Below are positions 53,738 through 62,865 of a stretch of 64,000 nucleotides of DNA, one piece after another. Position 1 is the first letter of the stretch; each line of letters opens with the position of its first letter. The stretch is from positions 372,001 to 436,000 of the forward strand of contig NZ_JQLI01000004.1 of the NCBI RefSeq assembly GCF_000744095.1. The letters run 5' to 3'. This DNA is from Cupriavidus necator A5-1. Its GTDB lineage: Bacteria > Pseudomonadota > Gammaproteobacteria > Burkholderiales > Burkholderiaceae. Below the pieces are notes generated by a model. That model worked only from the letters and a program-made list of their open reading frames with translations, was not told the DNA's origin and did no database searches. A program made the translations under genes and the position numbers.

Positions 53738-54383
53738 TCAATGCGCTAACCCTGCCGACACGCGCTCAATGGTGGCGGCGCATTGCATGAGCAATGGCGC
53801 GACGCGTTGGTGCAGGATCCGCTCTGGCAGTTGATCCGCAGGACCGCCGCAGGAAAGGGTCATGCGCCGGCCAAGGTGCGCAAGGTTCAGCATGACGCTG
53901 ATGCTGTGATTGCTGGGCCTGATCTCCCCAAGAGAGGTGCAATAGCCCTGGTTGCGGTACGACTGGATTGCGTGGTCGAATTCGCTGCGCAACGTGCCCA
54001 GTTTGCCGTCGTCGCCATGCGCCAGATGCGCAACAATCTTTTCCTGCTCGTTATCACTGCAAGAAGCCATGTACGCCCGCCCCATGGCCCGTCGCGGAAG
54101 CGCATATCGATAGCCTACATAGCTCGGTGCGGGAATGTCGGGATTGGTGCATGCGCGCTGCACGACAGTGAGGCCATAGCTCTCATATACCGTGAGTAAC
54201 ACTCGCGTGCCCAACCGATTGGCCAGCTCCGCCATATGCGGAACGATGTCCTCGGCCAACCGGGTTCCTGCCAATGCAGCTGGTTGCAGCGACAGCACAC
54301 AAAGGCCTAGCCGGTACGCGACGGCGTTTGCGTCGTAGTCCAGGTATCCCACCTTGACCAGGGTACGAGCTAAAGTCGAAACT
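53738..54383 (-). pseudogene. IclR-family regulator lacking its N-terminus, truncated by an IS
   Basis: The reading frame enters from inside the IS end and shows only the last HTH helix (VSTLARTLVKVGYLDYD) and the whole effector domain (AVAYRLGLCVLSL, GTRLAEDIVPHMAELANRLGTRVLLTVYE, PRRAMGRAYMA). About 35 to 45 residues of the DNA-binding part, including the first helices, are gone. It cannot bind DNA as a normal IclR. It was probably the regulator of the Bug-MmgE/PrpD genes now on the other side of the IS. Confidence 0.85.
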
Positions 54384-55793
54384 GGTGTACGGACGGGGAA
54401 TTTGAGGCGCGGAGTAGAGGGCGGTGGAGCTTTCCGCTGAGAATCTGATTGTCGAGATCGGAAACCAGCACAAGAAAGGTCCACCATGAGCAAGGATAAA
54501 GGGAAAGAAGCAGTCGGTCTATCGGAAATCGGGCTTGGGCTCGAGGAGCTGATCAGGCGCGGGGCCCGGCGGGTCATCCAGGAGGCGATTGAAGTGGAGC
54601 TGGCAGAGCTGCTTGAGCAGTTCAGTAACGTCAAGACGTTGAGCGGGCAGCGCGCCGTGGTTCGCAATGGCTACCTCCCGGAGCGCGAGGTGCTGACGGG
54701 CGCTGGACCGATTGCCGTGAAGGTGCCCAAGGTGCGCGACCGGTCCGATTCCGGCGTGAAGTTCAACTCGGCGATCGTGCCGCCGTATGTGAGGAAGTCG
54801 CCGCGGGTGAGTGCGGCGCTGCCCTGGCTGTACCTGAAGGGAGTCTCGACAGGCGACATGAGCGAGGCGCTGTCGGTGCTGCTGGGCGAGGATGCCAAAG
54901 GGCTATCGGCCAACGTGGTGAGCCGATTGAAGGCGCAGTGGGCAGACGAGCATGCGAGCTGGAATCAGCGTGATCTGTCGGCGGCGCGCTATGTGTATTG
55001 GTGGGTGGACGGCATCCACACGGGTCTGCGCAGCGAAGGCTCGGACGGGCAATGCCTGCTGGTGATCATCGGCGTTACGCCCGACGGCAGGAAGGAGCGC
55101 GTGGCGATCGGTGACGGCTATCGGGAATCGAAGGCATCGTGGGCAGAAGTACTGCTGGACCTGAAATCCCGCGGCCTGCAGGCTGGCCCGCTGGCGGCGG
55201 TCGGCGATGGCGCCATGGGATTCTGGGCTGCCCTGGAGGAGGTGTTTCCGGCCACGCGCGCCCAGCGTTGCTGGTTCCACAAGATGGGCAATGTCCTGAA
55301 CGCCTTGCCAAAATCCCAGCACGGCCGCGCCAAGGCAGACCTGCAGGCGATTTGGATGGCGGCCACCCGGGCAGATGCCTATGCTGCCTTCGATCGCTTT
55401 GTGACGATCTACGGCGCCAAGTACCCCAAGGCCACCAGCGTGCTCACCAAAGATCGAGACAGCCTGCTGACGTTCTACGACTTCCCGACCGAGCACTGGC
55501 AGCACATCCGCACGACGAACGCGATTGAGTCGACCTTCGCGACCGTGCGTCACCGCACGACGCGCACGCGCAATTGTGTGTCACGAGCAACCTTCCTTGG
55601 CCTGGCCTTCAAGCTGATCGAGGAAGCCGAGAAAACATGGCGCCGCATCAACGGTGCCGAACACATCGAACTGCTCCTGAAGGGGATCCCCTTCAAGGAC
55701 GGGGCTCCGGCGCAAGACAATCCGCTGGATCAGCAGAAGCTCGCCGCCTGACCATCGGCCACGATCACCCCCCGTACACCACAATTGACTTTA
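54371..55793 (+). mobile_element. IS256-family insertion sequence
   Basis: About 1.42 kb. Terminal inverted repeats are visible: TAAAGTCGAAACTGGTGTAC at 54371-54390 against TAAAGTCAATTGTGGTGTAC, the reverse complement of 55793-55774 (16 of 20 match); exact ends could be some bases inside. I find no 8 to 9 bp target duplication in the flanks. Both neighbours (IclR, CitE) have lost their N-termini, as expected if an IS-mediated deletion joined them. Confidence 0.85.
54486..55751 (+). CDS. IS256-family (mutator-type) transposase
   Basis: 421 residues, full length. DDE residues are in WWVDGIHT, AVGDGAMGFW and TNAIESTF; CWFHKMGNVLNALPKS is the family signature between the second Asp and the Glu. 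N-terminal zinc-free HTH region LEELIRRGARRVIQEAIEVELAELLEQ matches the transposase mutator domain. No frameshift, so the element may be active. Confidence 0.95.
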   Translation: MSKDKGKEAVGLSEIGLGLEELIRRGARRVIQEAIEVELAELLEQFSNVKTLSGQRAVVRNGYLPEREVLTGAGPIAVKVPKVRDRSDSGVKFNSAIVPPYVRKSPRVSAALPWLYLKGVSTGDMSEALSVLLGEDAKGLSANVVSRLKAQWADEHASWNQRDLSAARYVYWWVDGIHTGLRSEGSDGQCLLVIIGVTPDGRKERVAIGDGYRESKASWAEVLLDLKSRGLQAGPLAAVGDGAMGFWAALEEVFPATRAQRCWFHKMGNVLNALPKSQHGRAKADLQAIWMAATRADAYAAFDRFVTIYGAKYPKATSVLTKDRDSLLTFYDFPTEHWQHIRTTNAIESTFATVRHRTTRTRNCVSRATFLGLAFKLIEEAEKTWRRINGAEHIELLLKGIPFKDGAPAQDNPLDQQKLAA

Positions 55794-56533
55794 TCTCTGT
55801 CTTCGATCTCGAGGATCCTGTCGCCGATGAGCAAAAAGCCTCGGCTCGAGAGCGGTTGGGAAAATTCCTGAAGGCAAGGCGGGAACAGATAGACGCCGCT
55901 GTTTGTGTTCGAATCAATGCGCTGAATACAGGGCATATTCTAAGGGACTTGCAGGCGGTAATCCCCCACGCTCCGGATGCTGTCGTGCTACCAAAGTGTA
56001 AGGGAATCGGCGATGTGTATCGGCTTTGCGACTTCCTTGAGGCGCTGGAGCAGGTGTACTTCGACGGCCGCCATAAGACTGAAGTAATTGCCATGGCGAC
56101 CGAGTCAGCAGCCGGTGTGCTGGGGTTGGCATCATATGACAATCCCCCACTACGGCTGACAGCGCTGATCTGGGGTGTTGCGGATTTGGCTGCGGATATA
56201 GGGGCGCTACAAGCCGTCAGTGCCGGAACGTTTACGCCGCCATTCTCGGTAGCGCGAACGCTTTGCTTGTTGGCCGCCGCGCAGGCCGGAGTTCAGGCGA
56301 TTGATGCGGTGAGCACCGACCTGTCCAGCGACGTCCAGATCGAAGCGGAGGCGCTGCTCGCGAAACGAGACGGCTTCTCGGCGAAGGCCGCTGCACATCC
56401 ATCGCATATCGCCAGCATCAACAGAGTGTTCGAGCCACAACCAGAAGAAGTAGCTTGGGCCCGGGGCGTGGTCGATGCATTCGACAAGGCAAGGCACGCG
56501 GGTGTTGTCCGCTTTGGGGGGGGCGATGCTTGA
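55790..56533 (+). pseudogene. HpcH/HpaI (CitE-like) lyase lacking its N-terminus
   Basis: The frame comes out of the IS end and carries most of a citrate-lyase-beta-like TIM barrel: VFDLEDPVADEQK (metal Glu/Asp), VRINALNTG, VVLPKCKG, MATESAAGVLGL and GVADLAADIG. About 20 to 25 residues at the N-terminus (the first strand, usually with a PG/R-x-S motif) are missing, and no good start remains. Such enzymes split 3-hydroxyacyl-CoA or related esters. It was likely part of the operon with the Bug and MmgE/PrpD genes before the IS event. Confidence 0.85.
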
Positions 56534-56725
56534 TCGGCCGCACCTGCGACTAGCGCATCGGATCCTCAGCCGCATCGATGGAAACGACTGAGAAAATTGA
56601 GTGATCGGAAATGGCGAGGGGAGGATAGTCGGGTTTGACGCTTCCATCGGTTTGCGCCACAGGTCTCGACTGATGGACAATGTCTCCATACTTGCGGGAA
56701 GCTAGTGCCTCGCCAGGAGCTCGCG

Positions 56726-56758
56726 CCCCCACCGGAACAATTGGGGGTTCTCTTTTTT
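56726..56758 (+). terminator. Rho-independent terminator
   Basis: CCCCCA (56726-56731) pairs with TGGGGG (56742-56747) across a 10-base loop and runs into TTCTCTTTTTTA. This is the clearest intrinsic terminator in the window. It ends transcripts from the CitE relic and the IS. Confidence 0.7.
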
Positions 56759-56799
56759 AGCGTGTGGTGTGCCCTTATGAAGCACGCTCGATGTGAGCT

Positions 56800-57552
56800 A
56801 TGACGAAGAGTCAGCCAACCAAGTGCATATCGGCGTTGCTAGCGGAAGTAAGAGTCGCGCGTCGGCAGGCCGAGAAGGAGGCTTCTGAAGCCGGAGACGG
56901 GAACTACATGAAACGTCTGTCTTCGGTTGTGGAGGGTCATATTACAACGGAAGAAGGTCGAGGCCAGCTGATATGGATCGCATGCGCTGCGGAATTAGGC
57001 GTGCTTGAGCTGGCTCATCTGCAATTGAACAGACATGCCCGCGAGGCACTCAATGAGCGGGCGCTGAGTGCGCTGTTTTGGGCTGTGGTCCGTCGCTGGA
57101 ATAGGTCTCAGGCGGAGAGGCCCGGCTTGAAGGGGCATGCCATCCCACAGAAAATTGACGGGGAACCTTGTCTGGATTGTAGCGACCCCTACCTTGATAG
57201 GCGTCGATACACACCCCATCGGTGGCTGGAGAGGGATGGCTTGGACGGGAGCCTTCAGGCCCACTCAGACCTGGCGATTCGATTTCGCTGTCTCCGCTGC
57301 GAAACGCATTGGGTGCGCCGGTTACTCAACTCTGAGTACTTTGCAGGGTGGTCTATTACCCGGTTTGGGATGGGCTTGCAAAAGGTGAAGGCGAGTACAC
57401 CCGGTGAGTCTGCAAGTAAAAGTGTGACTCTTGGTGTCTACGCGGACCTCGCCAGCAGTAAGGCGAAGAACCTCTACGGAGTACATCGCCTTCAGCGCAC
57501 AGGCCTGAGAGGCACTGACCTCAATCCAAGACCCCATCCATCGCCGAGCTGA
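56800..57552 (+). CDS. Unknown protein with paired CxxC motifs
   Basis: 250 residues, family not recognised. The N-terminal half is helical and charged (LLAEVRVARRQAEKEASEAGDG). The middle holds CLDCSDPYLDRRRY and, about 40 residues later, RFRCLRCETHWVRR, which together could form one zinc ribbon; the second motif resembles those of nucleic-acid-binding proteins. The C-terminal 30 residues are less orderly. Base composition looks lower in GC than the catabolic genes around it. The start has only a weak ribosome site. Next to an IS and other relics, it may be cargo of a mobile segment. Confidence 0.6.
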   Translation: MTKSQPTKCISALLAEVRVARRQAEKEASEAGDGNYMKRLSSVVEGHITTEEGRGQLIWIACAAELGVLELAHLQLNRHAREALNERALSALFWAVVRRWNRSQAERPGLKGHAIPQKIDGEPCLDCSDPYLDRRRYTPHRWLERDGLDGSLQAHSDLAIRFRCLRCETHWVRRLLNSEYFAGWSITRFGMGLQKVKASTPGESASKSVTLGVYADLASSKAKNLYGVHRLQRTGLRGTDLNPRPHPSPS

Positions 57553-57572
57553 CGAAGTCGGGCGAGACTTCG
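57553..57572 (+). terminator. Short hairpin after the CxxC gene
   Basis: CGAAGTC (57553-57559) with GACTTCG (57566-57572), perfect 7-bp stem, 6-base loop, directly after the stop codon. No T-tract. Confidence 0.4.
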
Positions 57573-57748
57573 GTGTCGTAGGGGTGTGCAAGCGAACGCG
57601 AGGAAGGTGTGATGGGCAACGCGTCTACCTAGCCTTGGGAACTCCACAGCACGCGCTATGAGGACTTATGGCGCGTCACGCGCGTTGCTTCTGTGGACAA
57701 ATACCGGGTGCGCAAATTGCGACCGCTGCGGCTTCGCGAAAAACAATA

Positions 57749-57823
57749 TTGACAGAGACATTCCTGCCCCTTAGAGTGGCAACAAATACGTATATGCGAT
57801 ATATCGATCGTATATATGAACTA
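57749..57823 (+). promoter_or_regulatory. Promoter and IclR-like palindromes before the Bug-MmgE/PrpD unit
   Basis: -35 TTGACA (57749-57754), 17-base spacer, -10 TAGAGT (57772-57777). Just downstream lies an AT-rich block with ACGTATATGCGAT and TCGTATATATGAAC, both close to the TCGTATATGCGAAC core at 2060-2073, and a central palindrome CGATATATCG. The position after the start site fits repression. Confidence 0.55.
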
Positions 57824-57840
57824 AAGAGCAGGAGACAACC

Positions 57841-58821
57841 ATGTTCCGATTCACCGTTCTGAAAATCCTTGTCGCCAGCCTGGTCGCCTTCCAGACCATG
57901 CTGGCTGCCGCACAAAGCGGCCAGCGGCCTTATCCCAGCAAGCCCATCAAGGTGTTGGTCGGCGTTCCGCCCGGCGGCAGCACCGACACCATCACCCGAC
58001 TTTTTGCGGACTGGCTGCAGGGAAGCATGGGCCAGCCGGCCGTGGTGGAAAACCGTCCTGGCGCAAATACTGCCATGGCGGCGGACGCAGTGTCCCGTTC
58101 CGCTCCGGACGGCTACAGCTTGCTGCTCGCAACAGATGCCTTCCTCACCATGCCGTTGTTGGCCAAGCAGAGCTTCGATCCGGCCAAGGACTTCGTGCCC
58201 GTCGGAACGGTGGGGCTCACCCATTTCGTGCTGGCGGTTCATCCGTCCATGCCGGTCAACTCGGTGCGCGAACTCATTACCTATGCCAAGTCCCATCCGG
58301 GCCAAATCAGTTACGGTTCTTCAGGCAATGCCGGTACATCGCACTTGGGACTCGAGAAGTTCAAACTGCTGACCGGAACGAACATGGTGCACATCCCTTA
58401 CCGTGGAGCTGGCCCTGCGCTGACCGACGCCATATCCGGCCAGTACCAGGTCTCTTTGTGGACGCCCTTGACGATCGCTCAGCAAGTGAAGACGGGTAAG
58501 CTCAAGGCGCTGGCTGTGACGGGTTCAAAAAGGGTCCCGAATCTTCAGCAGGTTCCGACTTTCGCCGAGTCCGGATTGCCCGCCTATGACCACAAGGTGT
58601 GGTACGCGGTGTTCGCCCCGGCCGGCACGCCAAAGCCGATCGTGGACCGGCTCAACGCCGAAATCTCCAAGATGCTCGCTTCACCGAAAATCCGGCAGAA
58701 GTTCGAAGACGCCGGAGTGGAGCCACTGGTGTCGACCCCCGAGCAACTGGCTTCCATGATGCGCTCCGACACGAACGAGGTTGGCAAGCTGATCCAGGCT
58801 GCCAACATCAAGATAGACTGA
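57841..58821 (+). CDS. Bug-type (TctC) periplasmic solute receptor
   Basis: 326 residues, CAGGAG 7 bases upstream of the ATG. Signal peptide to about residue 23 (LAAAQS), then YPSKPIKVLVGVPPGGSTDTITRLF, VVENRPGANTAMAADAV and HIPYRGAGPALTDAISGQ. The Gly-Val-Pro-Pro-Gly-Gly-Ser-Thr-Asp loop is the canonical Bug carboxylate-binding form. It starts a two-gene operon with MmgE/PrpD, 8 bases apart, behind an IclR-like operator region. Confidence 0.9.
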   Translation: MFRFTVLKILVASLVAFQTMLAAAQSGQRPYPSKPIKVLVGVPPGGSTDTITRLFADWLQGSMGQPAVVENRPGANTAMAADAVSRSAPDGYSLLLATDAFLTMPLLAKQSFDPAKDFVPVGTVGLTHFVLAVHPSMPVNSVRELITYAKSHPGQISYGSSGNAGTSHLGLEKFKLLTGTNMVHIPYRGAGPALTDAISGQYQVSLWTPLTIAQQVKTGKLKALAVTGSKRVPNLQQVPTFAESGLPAYDHKVWYAVFAPAGTPKPIVDRLNAEISKMLASPKIRQKFEDAGVEPLVSTPEQLASMMRSDTNEVGKLIQAANIKID

Positions 58822-58829
58822 GGCGAATA

Positions 58830-60179
58830 ATGACTGAGACTCTGACTACGACGCTTACCCGCTACGCGGCATCCACCACATACGACGCCCTTCCCGCGAA
58901 TGTGCGGGAGCGTGCCAAGCAGGTGATCGTCGACGAGATTGCATGTTCCTACTTTGGGCGGCGCAGCCTCGCTGGCGATCTCGGTGCGCGCTACGCCTCT
59001 GAGGCCGGCGGCCCACCAGAAGCGCGCATCTACGCGACAGGCCAACGCGTGTCCGCGCCCAACGCGGCGCTGGCCAACGGCGCTGCGGGCCATGGCGAGG
59101 AGGTCGATGGCGCGCATGTGGTGGGAGGGCATCCCGGTGCCAGCATCGTCCACGCTGCCGTCGCCATGGCCGAGAAACAACGGACGACCGGTGCAGAACT
59201 GGTGAACGCTGTCGTGCTCGGGTACGACGTTGGTGTGCGCATCGTCGAGGCCTGTGGCAAGCTCTACGGAGTCAAAGACCGCTTCGGCCTCGATTCCGCT
59301 TTCCTTTATGCGTTCGGCTGTGCCGCTGCGGCCAGCCGACTGCTCGGGCTCGACGCCACCCGCCATGCCCACGCGCTGGCGCTCACAAGTTTCAGCACGA
59401 ACGCGCTCGCCTCGTTCTATGCAGAGAAGCGGCACATCAGCAAGTCGTTGTGCAACGGCCAGTTTGCTTCGGCGGGTGTGAGCGGCGCGTTGATGGCCCG
59501 CGCAGGACTGGAAGGCCATGAGGACATCGTCGGCGCGCCGTATGGCGTGCTGCATGCATGGGGCGCTGAGGGGCAGCGGGAGGCAGTGACCCGTGGGCTG
59601 GGGGAGCAGTTCGCCATCATGGGTGCCAATTTCAAATTCGTGAACGCAGGCTATCCGATCCATGCGCCCGTGGAGGCTGCCCTCAAGATGGTGACCACGC
59701 ACGGCATTCGTGTCGAGCAGATCGCGGCCGTCGACGTCGGTATGCCGACCAACACGATGAAAGTCGTAGACAACCGGGATATGCACAACATCTGTCTGCA
59801 AGACATGCTGAGCGCGGCACTCGTGCGCGGAGGGCTGAAGCTACGGGAATCGCCGTTTCCCGAGGTGCTGGCCGATGCGGGGTTTGCGCGGCTGCGCGAG
59901 CGTATCACATTGCGTGGTCATCCCGATCTCGACCGCGACCAGCCCGATGGGCGCGGCTCCATCGTAACCATCACTACCGTGGACGGCGCCTCCCTGTCCG
60001 CGCGTGTCGATTATCCACGTGGTCACAGCAAACGCGGAGGGGCCACCTGGCCTGAACTCGCGGAAAAGTGGCACGAAGGTCTCCCCGAATGCGACGTGGA
60101 CCGAATGCTGGCCGTGGCGCAGCGTTTGGATGAGGTGGAGGACGTCAACGAATTTCTGGACGCGTTTCGGGCGCGTTGA
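58830..60179 (+). CDS. MmgE/PrpD-family protein
   Basis: 449 residues. Family landmarks: the helical N-terminus, ALANGAAGHGEEVDGAHVVGGHPGASIVHA (catalytic-site Asp and His region), GYDVGVRIVEACG, FSTNALASFYAEKRHISKSLCNGQ and FKFVNAGYPIHAPVEA. Members dehydrate or isomerise carboxylates (2-methylcitrate, cis-aconitate/itaconate). The unit with a carboxylate receptor suggests uptake and dehydration or isomerisation of a polycarboxylic acid. The CitE-like relic upstream could have been its partner lyase. Confidence 0.88.
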   Translation: MTETLTTTLTRYAASTTYDALPANVRERAKQVIVDEIACSYFGRRSLAGDLGARYASEAGGPPEARIYATGQRVSAPNAALANGAAGHGEEVDGAHVVGGHPGASIVHAAVAMAEKQRTTGAELVNAVVLGYDVGVRIVEACGKLYGVKDRFGLDSAFLYAFGCAAAASRLLGLDATRHAHALALTSFSTNALASFYAEKRHISKSLCNGQFASAGVSGALMARAGLEGHEDIVGAPYGVLHAWGAEGQREAVTRGLGEQFAIMGANFKFVNAGYPIHAPVEAALKMVTTHGIRVEQIAAVDVGMPTNTMKVVDNRDMHNICLQDMLSAALVRGGLKLRESPFPEVLADAGFARLRERITLRGHPDLDRDQPDGRGSIVTITTVDGASLSARVDYPRGHSKRGGATWPELAEKWHEGLPECDVDRMLAVAQRLDEVEDVNEFLDAFRAR

Positions 60180-60180
60180 G

Positions 60181-60240
60181 GGGCGCTTGGTGCGGAAGCG
60201 GGGCGCCGCTGGCGCGCCCTGGCTCGAGTGCCAAGCGCCC
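60181..60240 (+). terminator. Long hairpin after MmgE/PrpD
   Basis: Perfect 10-bp arms GGGCGCTTGG (60181-60190) and CCAAGCGCCC (60231-60240) around an inner GC-rich loop that itself contains GGGCGC/GCGCCC. Starts 1 base after the stop codon. No T-tract. The remaining 60241-60545 stretch shows no gene. Confidence 0.5.
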
Positions 60241-60545
60241 AGGTCTGCAACTACCGTGTAGGCAAGGACGCTCCGCAGTAGTTGCTGGCTGGACAAAGCG
60301 ATGGCACTTCCTGTGCTGATCCAGAACGCCTCTGCTGGCCGCCATGAAATCGTCCATGTCCGCGCTAAAAGCTATGTCGACGGATTTGTCGCGCTTCAGT
60401 CAGTGACGCGAAGAACTGTAAGACGTTAACGCGCTGTCTGGGGCTTTCCTATGAGCGCCTGACACGTGTCCAACGGCGGATTGCCATGGTTCCGCTGGTC
60501 AACGCGCGTGACGAATTAATCCTTTATACGAAGACGAGGAAGCGA

Positions 60546-62219
60546 ATGTCTTGGTATCCACGCGCCCACTGTCAAGCCCTGTCGGCGTTCGTTCTTTGCC
60601 TTGCCATTTGTGCTATGACGGCAGGTGTCACGCGGCTTGCTCTCGCAGCCAGCCCCGAATATGTCATTGCCCATACCGCTGCGGGGACTGTCCGCGGCAA
60701 GGTTTCAGGTGATGACGCTGTTGATGTATTCAAGGGCATACCCTATGCGTCACCGCCCGTCGGCGAGCTTCGCTGGCGAGCGCCGAGGCCTGCGACGCCA
60801 TGGTCAGGTGTGCGCGACGCGTTCGGCCCAGGCAGTCCATGCCCTCAGACCGGCCGCTTGGCTAGTACGAATGAGGATTGTCTCTACTTGAATGTATGGA
60901 GACCTCATCGCCGACTCGCTCGCGGCCTCCCTGTCATGGTATTTATCCATGGCGGGGGCCAGCGTACTTCGGCCGCTCACGAGTATAACGCGGACTGGCT
61001 CGTGACACGCGGGGAACCTGTCGTTTTCGTTTCCATTAATTATCGCCTGAATATCTTCGCGTTCCTCGCCCATAGGGAGCTCACCGCTGAGGAACCTCAG
61101 CTTGGCTCTGGCAACTATGCCTTGCTGGACCAGATGCAGGCGCTCCGTTGGATCCGGGAGAATATTAGAAGTTTTGGAGGCGATCCCAATAACGTAACGA
61201 TCTTCGGAGAATCTGGCGGGGCACAGGCCGTTTGCGTTCTCTTGGCAGCGCCTCAGGCGCGTGGTCTGTTTCATCGGGCCATTTCGCAGAGTGGCCCTTG
61301 CCAATGGCAGTTTTACCCATCTCTGAGGGCGTCCGAAGACAAGGGCGCGGACATTGCTGTACAGCTTGGGTGCACACAACCGAATCCGCTGCCCTGTCTG
61401 CGTGCCCTGCCGACGAGCATAGTCCTTGGCAAGGAGCAAGGTGCCACATCTGACACGGCCTCGGCTCAGCCGTCCTGGGGGGGAGGAGCCTTTCCACTTC
61501 CTATGCGTGAGGCAATAGCATCGGGAAGGTTCACGCGGGTCCCATTGATGCAGGGTTCGACCCGCGACGAGGCTATGTTTCAACTGGCGCTCCAGTATGG
61601 AGGATCTCGTGAGGCAGTTCGTGCAGAGCAGTATCGCGCCATTCTGAGTAGTTACTTCGGCGACTCCCGGGTATCGGCGATTGAAGCGCAGTATCCGCTG
61701 GTAGATTACCCCGCGCCTATCTATGCGTTGAGCGCTGCCTTGAGCGATTCTGGTATGGTCACCAACAACCGCATCGGGCTGTGCAATCTCCACTTGGCCA
61801 ATCAGTTGGCGGCGCCTCACGTTTCCTTGTATGCGTACGAGTTCGCTGACAGGAGCGCGCCTTATCCCACGCCGATATTCAATGCGCCGGGGAACCTGAT
61901 CGCTGCAGCTCATACTATGGAGTTGTCGTATCTCTTCCATCAAAGCGAGCTGACGACCGCGCAGCGTACCGTTTCTGACTTGATGATCCGGTACTGGACG
62001 AATTTCGCGCGCAAGGGTGATCCTAACGGGGAAGGATTGCCAAATTGGCCGGCTTACCAACCGGATAAGCAGGCGGTAATGAGGTTTGATTCTCATAATG
62101 TCCGGGCAGATCTCGACTTCTTCTCCCGGTACAAATGCAAGTTCTGGGCAGAACAAGGCTTTGGTACTTTATCCGGACCTTACCCGAGATCCACGGCAAG
62201 TGGCCCTAAGTACGAGTAG
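60546..62219 (+). CDS. Exported type-B carboxylesterase
   Basis: 557 residues from ATG 60546 (GAGGA upstream). A long leader with a hydrophobic core (ALSAFVLCLAICAMTAG), then the cholinesterase-type fold: GIPYASPPVGELRW, EDCLYLNVW, MVFIHGGG (oxyanion hole) and nucleophile TIFGESGGAQAV, where the usual GESAGG has become GESGGA. The Glu is in STRDEAMF and the His in AAAHTMELSYLF. Hydrolyses carboxylic esters outside the cytoplasm. It has fewer GC-rich third positions than its neighbours, a hint of separate acquisition. It stands alone. Confidence 0.85.
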   Translation: MSWYPRAHCQALSAFVLCLAICAMTAGVTRLALAASPEYVIAHTAAGTVRGKVSGDDAVDVFKGIPYASPPVGELRWRAPRPATPWSGVRDAFGPGSPCPQTGRLASTNEDCLYLNVWRPHRRLARGLPVMVFIHGGGQRTSAAHEYNADWLVTRGEPVVFVSINYRLNIFAFLAHRELTAEEPQLGSGNYALLDQMQALRWIRENIRSFGGDPNNVTIFGESGGAQAVCVLLAAPQARGLFHRAISQSGPCQWQFYPSLRASEDKGADIAVQLGCTQPNPLPCLRALPTSIVLGKEQGATSDTASAQPSWGGGAFPLPMREAIASGRFTRVPLMQGSTRDEAMFQLALQYGGSREAVRAEQYRAILSSYFGDSRVSAIEAQYPLVDYPAPIYALSAALSDSGMVTNNRIGLCNLHLANQLAAPHVSLYAYEFADRSAPYPTPIFNAPGNLIAAAHTMELSYLFHQSELTTAQRTVSDLMIRYWTNFARKGDPNGEGLPNWPAYQPDKQAVMRFDSHNVRADLDFFSRYKCKFWAEQGFGTLSGPYPRSTASGPKYE

Positions 62220-62606
62220 GAGATTCGCCAGCCTTACGCCGAATGCGCCAGGACGGGACTGCAGCGGGATGCCTCCTTGTATTGTGCCCAAGCACCTATC
62301 CAGCCCGACCCTCCACCTCGTGCAATGCCGAAGCGGCTGGATGGGAATGCCAGCGATGACCGTGTTCATCTATTGCCCTGCGCCATGCGGGCTAGACCGC
62401 GTAACGATATGCTCGTCGTTGGCCGACAAGCCTCATTAATAGGACCAACATTCTGAAGACTGGCTGATTCTAAAATGCAATTAATTGCCGTATTCAAACT
62501 TCGACCGCAAATGCTGGCCTGTATGAGGCCGTCCGATCGGTGCGGCGGAGCAGTTATACCGTCGCGGAGTATAGTTTCACGATCATGAAATAATCCGGGA
62601 GGGTCC

Positions 62607-62777
62607 ATGTCGCGACAACTACCTGATCCAACTCCACCTTAACGCGCGACGATTCGCACCATTCACCAACTGGGCGATCGCGTTCGAGCAAGCCGGGCAG
62701 GGGAAGGGATACCGATTGACCAGGCGGCGAGGAATTGCGGTGATTCCATCAGCATGCTGTCCAAGCTTGAAGAGTAG
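62607..62777 (+). pseudogene. XRE/HipB-type HTH protein with an in-frame stop
   Basis: From ATG 62607, with GGGAGG just upstream, the frame reads MSRQLPDPTPP, meets TAA at 62640-62642, and in the same frame continues with an XRE helix-turn-helix (LGDRVRASRAGEGIPIDQAARNCGDSISMLSKLEE) to a TAG at 62775. The HTH is shaped like HipB-type antitoxins, but Cys-Gly-Asp replaces the usual Gly-Val-Ser turn and the protein is cut just after the recognition helix. Decayed regulator or antitoxin, part of the mobile-looking right end. The 62220-62606 stretch before it shows nothing. Confidence 0.6.
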
Positions 62778-62865
62778 GGCCGCGATCAGGATGAGCGTCA
62801 GGCTCGGAAGGCCCCCTCGATCGGTGCGCGGAAACGCTAGGGGCGCGCTTCAACCGGGACGCATT

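Noticed and set aside
54371..55793. TAAAGTC/GACTTTA at the IS borders as a target-site duplication
   Set aside because: The two copies are inverted, not direct, so they belong to the terminal repeats or are chance. No direct 8 to 9 bp duplication was found.
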